The translations under genes and the position numbers were made by a program. A stretch of 64,000 nt of DNA from NCBI GenBank assembly GCA_027946365.1, contig JAPEUQ010000004.1, positions 434,001 to 498,000 on the forward strand, written 5' to 3'. Every line of letters begins with the position of its first letter. Position 1 is the first letter of the stretch. Positions 59,232-64,000 of the stretch are shown here, piece after piece. Origin of the DNA: Kalmusia sp. IMI 367209. Taxonomy: Eukaryota > Ascomycota > Dothideomycetes > Pleosporales > Didymosphaeriaceae. The notes under the pieces were generated by a model that was given only the letters and a program-made list of their open reading frames with translations, did no database searches and was not told the origin of the DNA.

Positions 59232-61862
59232 TCAAACACTCACGTATCTCCACTCTAACTCGTCCGCCGCACATCCCTCCACGCGAACCTCTTTCTTTTC
59301 GCCAGGAACAATGTCAAATCCGTTATCGCTGAGCTTCACGCCCTCTTTTTCACAAAATACAAAGCCCTTCACTGGCTTTGTGGCCGATACATACACCTTT
59401 TTTTTATCCTCCGAATACTCGAGATGGACCCCGCGTTCCGATAAATCGAGATACTTGATTGGCTCCGGCCACGACACATCAGTTGCGACCTGTTTGTCAT
59501 ACACAAGCAGCGAAGTATAGATGATGAAGGGATCGGCTTTGGACACATCAAAGGGCTTATTTGGATCCTGCTTGCTAGGCACCTCCACACTCTCGTTCTC
59601 GAAGACTTCCGTTGTGCCGTTTGGTTCGATCCGGACCGCTCTCTCCTGTGGTTCGAGGACCTCCTTCCCAGTCTTAACAGAGATGAACTTGACCGTCACA
59701 TTTCCGACGATGCTCTCTCGTATATTGCTCGCAACCCACACATCAAATTGCACGTCCTGCCAAACTTTCAGCATCTCGATATGACTTGTGTCACGTTGCC
59801 AAAGCTCATCCGCTGGTCGCACGGTCCAGTCATTCACTTTCCTCTGTACGCCGACAACGAGCGGGTCCAAAGTGCGTTTGATGGCGTAATACGCAGGCTT
59901 GGGAACTCCGTAGTAGTCCACGACAGCCCAACTCATAGTCGGCCAACAGTCGTTCAGCTGCCACACCAGCACGCCTCCGCATTTGCGATTGGAACGCTGT
60001 TTCCAGTCGCGCCGCCATGACTGATAAGCCCATGTTATCGCATCTGCTTGCATGATCTGTGTCAAGTGTATGAAGCATTCTAGGTTATACTTAATTCTGA
60101 AATTTTCGGCGACATAGGAAATCAGGCGACGTTCGTGCCCGATCGCTTTGTTACGGAAGTCCATGGCCATAGAGCCGGGATAGCGGTCTTCATCTCTTGT
60201 GATGGCTTTCTGAAGTGTAGAGATGTGAGGGTATGCTTCCATGCCGAACTCGGAGACGAAGCGACCACCCATGCGTGGGAGCCGCTGATACGGCTCCATG
60301 GTGCCGTGCCAGACATTCCATTGGTGGATATCACCCACTGTGGAATCGACTTTGAGTGTTGTCGAGGTGCCATTACCGAAGGGAGAGGACGGGTGGTACG
60401 GTACATCTTTCGTCTCTTCCTTTACAACCTTCGGTAGTAGGTACTCGTATATGTACCTCGCGGGAAAGTTGGTTTTAAGCCATGACTCCGGGTCCTTGTC
60501 GGTCTCATAGTTATACTCTAACCCATACCGCTCAACGATCTGATAGTCCTCGTTGTTTCCAGCCCAAATGATGAGGCTCGGGTGGTTACGTAGCCTCTTC
60601 ACATTCTGTCTTGCTTCAATCTCTACAGATTCAAGATATGAACGGTTAGCCGGATAGTTTGCGCAGGCAAACATGAAGTCCTGCCATATCAACACCCCAA
60701 ACTCATCGGCTGCTTCGTAGAACGAATCTGGCTCGTAAATGCCACCTCCCCAGACACGCACCATGGTTTGGTTGCCCTCAGCAGCTTTATGTATCCAAGC
60801 GCGGTAGGCTGAGGGTTGCGGGCGAGTGAGGAAATTGTCGGCGGGTATCCAGCAGCTACCGCCGCAGAAGACGTCAACGTTGTTGATGCGGAAGTAGAAG
60901 GATGTACCGTGAGTGTCACCTTCTTGGACTAGTTCGACTTTACGAAACCCGATAGTTTTGCGTGCTTCGTCGATGACAGTGTTTGAATCCGCAGATTGTA
61001 AGGTGGAGGACAAGGAAGCGACGATGGTGTAGAGCGGTTGAGACCCGTATCCTCGTGGCCACCAGAGCGATGCGTCTGGTAATTCGAACTCGGCATTGAA
61101 GATATTCTTGGTTTTCGTCGGCTGGAAGTCATCTAGCTTCTCTAGGGACTGTCCATCCTTGGAGATCTCGACCTCAATTCTCCCCGTCCCTACGGTCTCG
61201 ACAAACACTTTACCTTCCACCTGCTTCAGATCTTCATCGATTTCATACTCAACCCAGACATCCAGAATCTTAGATCTGAACGTCTCAATCGTAATGGGCT
61301 TCCAAGGACCAGCAGTCATCAGGATTGGGCCCCAGTCCCAACCCCAATCATACTGCGCTTTCCTTACAGGGCCTCTTGAGATCTCCGTCTGATGCACAAT
61401 AAACCTATGCTCTTTGTGGTGCTTTACTAGCTCCAATCCCTTCTGCCTCGCCGACTCGAACACAATCTCGAGAACTTGCTCGCCTATTTCCAATTCACCT
61501 GTGACCTCAATCTCGTGCTCTTGGAACATGTTGCTCGACTCAAGGAGTAGTGCTCCATTGATATAAGCGTGGGCAAACGTGTCCAACCCGCCAAATTTTA
61601 TGACAGTGGTCAAGCCGGGTTTTCCGTAATCCGGGGGTAAAGTGAAGGTCGTTCGGTACGTCCATGCCTCATCACCAATCCAGCGGACTGAAAGTTCATT
61701 GAGGTCCTTAAACGGGTCGGCAATCTTTTCGTTCTTGAGGAGGTCCAAGTGCACTTCAGTGGGAAGGTCATTCGCAGGGAGCCACTCCGCCTCCGTATCT
61801 CTCCCGCCCTTCTTGAACGTCCACCCAGAGCTCAAAGCTATCTCTTTACGCGATTCAGCCAT
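59232..61862 (-). CDS. mndB: Beta-mannosidase, glycoside hydrolase family 2 (type B)
   Basis: It releases mannose from the non-reducing end of beta-1,4-mannosyl oligosaccharides. One uninterrupted exon encodes 876 residues, the usual length for intracellular type-B enzymes, and I see no signal peptide after the chosen ATG. The N-terminal sugar-binding domain begins with SGWTFKKGG. WGWDWGP and ARKTIGFRKVELV follow. The acid/base Glu lies in WAGNNE (E438) and the nucleophile Glu in FVSEFG (E538). The C-terminal beta-sandwich is present. The frame also extends upstream by 32 codons from a TTG, with an ATG at 61952; the downstream ATG is favoured because it is where relatives start. It is divergent from a sugar transporter across a 486-bp spacer, which suggests joint mannosyl-oligosaccharide use. 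Lack of introns contrasts with nearly all other genes here. Confidence 0.92.
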   Translation of the reverse strand: MAESRKEIALSSGWTFKKGGRDTEAEWLPANDLPTEVHLDLLKNEKIADPFKDLNELSVRWIGDEAWTYRTTFTLPPDYGKPGLTTVIKFGGLDTFAHAYINGALLLESSNMFQEHEIEVTGELEIGEQVLEIVFESARQKGLELVKHHKEHRFIVHQTEISRGPVRKAQYDWGWDWGPILMTAGPWKPITIETFRSKILDVWVEYEIDEDLKQVEGKVFVETVGTGRIEVEISKDGQSLEKLDDFQPTKTKNIFNAEFELPDASLWWPRGYGSQPLYTIVASLSSTLQSADSNTVIDEARKTIGFRKVELVQEGDTHGTSFYFRINNVDVFCGGSCWIPADNFLTRPQPSAYRAWIHKAAEGNQTMVRVWGGGIYEPDSFYEAADEFGVLIWQDFMFACANYPANRSYLESVEIEARQNVKRLRNHPSLIIWAGNNEDYQIVERYGLEYNYETDKDPESWLKTNFPARYIYEYLLPKVVKEETKDVPYHPSSPFGNGTSTTLKVDSTVGDIHQWNVWHGTMEPYQRLPRMGGRFVSEFGMEAYPHISTLQKAITRDEDRYPGSMAMDFRNKAIGHERRLISYVAENFRIKYNLECFIHLTQIMQADAITWAYQSWRRDWKQRSNRKCGGVLVWQLNDCWPTMSWAVVDYYGVPKPAYYAIKRTLDPLVVGVQRKVNDWTVRPADELWQRDTSHIEMLKVWQDVQFDVWVASNIRESIVGNVTVKFISVKTGKEVLEPQERAVRIEPNGTTEVFENESVEVPSKQDPNKPFDVSKADPFIIYTSLLVYDKQVATDVSWPEPIKYLDLSERGVHLEYSEDKKKVYVSATKPVKGFVFCEKEGVKLSDNGFDIVPGEKKEVRVEGCAADELEWRYVSV

Positions 61863-62348
61863 CTTGTCTAAACACACAAAGGTATGCAAGATCTTAATAG
61901 TCGAAGCAAGCTTTCGAGGCGGAAGCGAAAAGGGTAACCCGCGCTGAATCATCGCCAAGCGCCTGCCTTCGGTTATTCTTCGAAGCTCTATGCCAAGTTG
62001 GTGGAGGCCTGATGCGGGGTCTCCAATGCCTATCTCCGCAAGGCAAGGATCATCGCTTCAAGGCCTGATATCTCCCGCTAGAATAATCGCTGCGTAGCCG
62101 CGTCGGGCGAGCACGCGGCACGGCTTGCCTGTTTACCACTGAACCACTTGCTATGCTAGTCTACGCGAAGGGAAATTTGTGCAACAAGAGGATGCGACGT
62201 AACATGGCTATCGAATGGCTATCAGGGCTATCGTAGTTGGTGCACCGAGGGCCCGGGAATATGGGTATATCGCATGACCTGCAGGTAATACATATACTTG
62301 TGCCCCGCATTTCTTCCATCTGCATTTTGTGAACGACCAGCACTCAAC
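61863..62348. promoter_or_regulatory. Divergent promoter between beta-mannosidase and sugar transporter
   Basis: This 486-bp spacer must carry both promoters. A tRNA-like box A (TGGTTCAGTGG) occurs on the minus strand near 62130-62150 but lacks a partner B box. I see no clear TATA or named regulator site. Shared induction is inferred from gene order. Confidence 0.5.
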
Positions 62349-64000
62349 ATGGCTGAGAAAAGAGATACGTCTGAGTACGTGGGCGAGAAGACCTTGACGG
62401 AAGATGGACGTAAGATTGTCGAGGAGAAGGAGGTCGAGGCCGTCAATCCGTCCTTCGCGACTATCATGGCGAAGCACAAGCCGAATCCGTGGGGAAAAGG
62501 ACATCTCCAGCTCTACGCGTTGGCAACGGTGTGCTTCTTGAACTCGACGATGAGCGGTAAGACATCCTCTGGTTGACTTGTTGCGATAAGTCCATTTGAC
62601 TGATGTGTGAGAAAGGCTTCGACGGCTCCCTTATGGGCTCGATAAACGCCTTGCCCAATTACACCAAATACTACAATCTCCCAGAGAAGGGAACAGCATC
62701 GACTGGTATCATCTTCGCCATTTTCCAGGTCGGACAGATGTGTGCTGCGCTCTTCGTCTGGGTTGCAGATTGGCTCGGTCGACGCTGGCTCATCTTTATC
62801 GGAACTGCTGGTGTCATTGTGGGAACGATAGTGACTTCAACTGCGACGTCCTTACCTACGTTCATCGGAGGAAGGTTCTTGCTAAGCTTCTTCGCACAAT
62901 TGGCATGCTCGGCTAGTCCGCTTTACCTGGTCGAGGTGGCGCCGCCACAATATCGAGGCACGCTGGCCGGGATGTACAATACATTTTACTACTTCGTACG
63001 TCTTCCATCTGCCTTGATCCCGTTGTAATACAATTTAGTGCTAATTGGTCTTCAGGGCTCTATCCTGGCTACATCATCCGTATACGGCGCACACAAGCAC
63101 CTCTCTGACTCCAACATGGACTGGCGTCTCCCCCTCTGGCTGCAAATGGTCTGCCCCGGCCTTGTCTGCATCGTAATACTCTTCTTCCCAGAATCCCCCC
63201 GCTGGCTAGTCGGCAAAGACCGCCATGAGGAAGCGCGCGCTTTTCTGATCAAACACCACGCCAATGGTGATGCCGACCATCCGCTCATTGCACTCGAGAT
63301 GTATGAGATGCAGGAGTCCCTGCGCAAAGACCCGGTTACGAATTGGCGCAACTTTTTCGACCTGCGGGTATTGTTCAAAACACGTGCGAGAAGGTATAGA
63401 ACAATGCTGAACATGACATTTGCGTGGTTTGGACAATTCTCTGGGAATAAGTAAGTTCCTATTAAAGATCAACAAATTAGCTATTACGATAAGTGTACTG
63501 ACAAGACAAAGTGTCGTATCATATTACCTCCCCTCACTCGCCGCCAACGTAGGCATCACATCCACCGACACCAAGCTCCTGCTAAACATCGGATATGCGG
63601 TCGAAGGCTACATCTTCGCGACGGCTGGCGCCCGCCTCCACGACGTCTTCGGGCGCCGCAAGATGTTGCTCGGTGCCACAGCTGGCCTTATCATCGCTCT
63701 ATCCATCACTGCGGGTACTGCAGCGGGTTACGTGAAGACGAAGAGTGAAGTAACTTCGTCGGCTTCGATCGGTTTCATCTTTGTCTTTGGCGCAATCTTC
63801 GCATTTGGTTTCACGGCTATGCAGCCTATCTATCCCGCAGAAGTTATGGCGAACGATATGCGTGCTAAAGGCATGGGAACGTACAAAATAGTGGGAGGAG
63901 CCGCGGGATTCATTAATACTTTTGCAGCGCCAATTGCGTTAGCAAATGTACGTCTCCACTCTTCCCTATATCTAATTTCGAAAAAGGAAGGAACCATCGC
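62349..64000 (+). CDS. Sugar transporter of the major facilitator superfamily (lactose-permease-like), partial
   Basis: This is a plasma-membrane sugar/H+ symporter. Four complete exons are visible (62349-62556, 62616-62995, 63056-63450, 63512-63947), then a donor GTACGT; the gene continues beyond the window. About 473 residues are seen, without the last helices. The N-terminus is charged (TEDGRKIVEEKEVEAVNP). GFDGSLMGSINALPNY opens the first helix pair. The sugar-transporter motifs are DWLGRRW, PESPRWLVGK near residue 255, and DVFGRRK near 360. The group resembles fungal lactose, galactose and cellobiose permeases rather than hexose carriers, but the sugar cannot be read. Being head-to-head with beta-mannosidase suggests mannobiose or manno-oligosaccharide uptake. 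All four intron phases agree. Confidence 0.88.

Noticed and set aside
62090..62160. tRNA-like sequence with box A (minus strand)
   Set aside because: The box A looks good (TGGTTCAGTGG), but there is no T-arm/B box and the acceptor stem does not pair.

Overview
The window is nuclear DNA of a filamentous ascomycete (Pezizomycotina; my guess is Dothideomycetes, but that is inference). The signs are genes split by many short introns of about 42-70 nt, with GTAAGT/GTATGT-like donors and TRCTAAC/CTGAC-like branch sites. Gene families are typical of moulds: a fungal-rhodopsin receptor, an HsbA wall protein, a Zn2Cys6 regulator, a GH7 cellulase and a GH72-like wall protein. I resolve 26 protein-coding loci and one intron-containing tRNA-Arg. 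I see no CRISPR, rRNA or intact mobile element.

Layout. 0.4-9 kb: a four-helix MARVEL-like membrane protein, a GH72-like wall protein that seems to have lost a catalytic Glu, a ZIP metal transporter and an MFS transporter. 9.8-12.6 kb: a housekeeping pair, IND1 (Fe-S assembly for complex I) and BFR2/AATF (ribosome biogenesis), divergent from a 168-bp promoter. 13-20.7 kb: an HSL-type hydrolase with two frame breaks, an SDR oxidoreductase and a seven-helix receptor. 22.7-29.6 kb: a secreted type-B carboxylesterase, a PNPOx-like membrane-anchored flavoprotein, tRNA-Arg(ACG) and a Zn2Cys6 regulator. 30.9-41 kb: probable RNA-binding or nuclear proteins: a multi-CCCH zinc-finger locus with four in-frame TAG codons, a two-RRM protein and a Pro/Tyr/Gly-rich protein. 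42.3-54.4 kb: a GH7 cellulase with one frame break, a glyoxalase-like protein, two F-box proteins flanking an HsbA protein, a 56-residue mini-gene and MsrB. 55.2-64 kb: a second MFS transporter, a membrane-anchored coiled-coil protein, and beta-mannosidase divergent from a sugar transporter that runs off the window.

How genes may work together. The beta-mannosidase/sugar-transporter pair looks like a small unit for mannosyl-oligosaccharide uptake and hydrolysis. The GH7 cellulase, secreted esterase and HsbA protein fit growth on plant polymers or hydrophobic surfaces. Most other neighbours look unrelated.

The most unusual signals are the CCCH locus with only TAG interruptions, the GH72-like predicted pseudoenzyme, and a set of single-base frame breaks in otherwise well-preserved genes. 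These last must first be tested as sequence errors. I did not find a clearly new multi-gene system.
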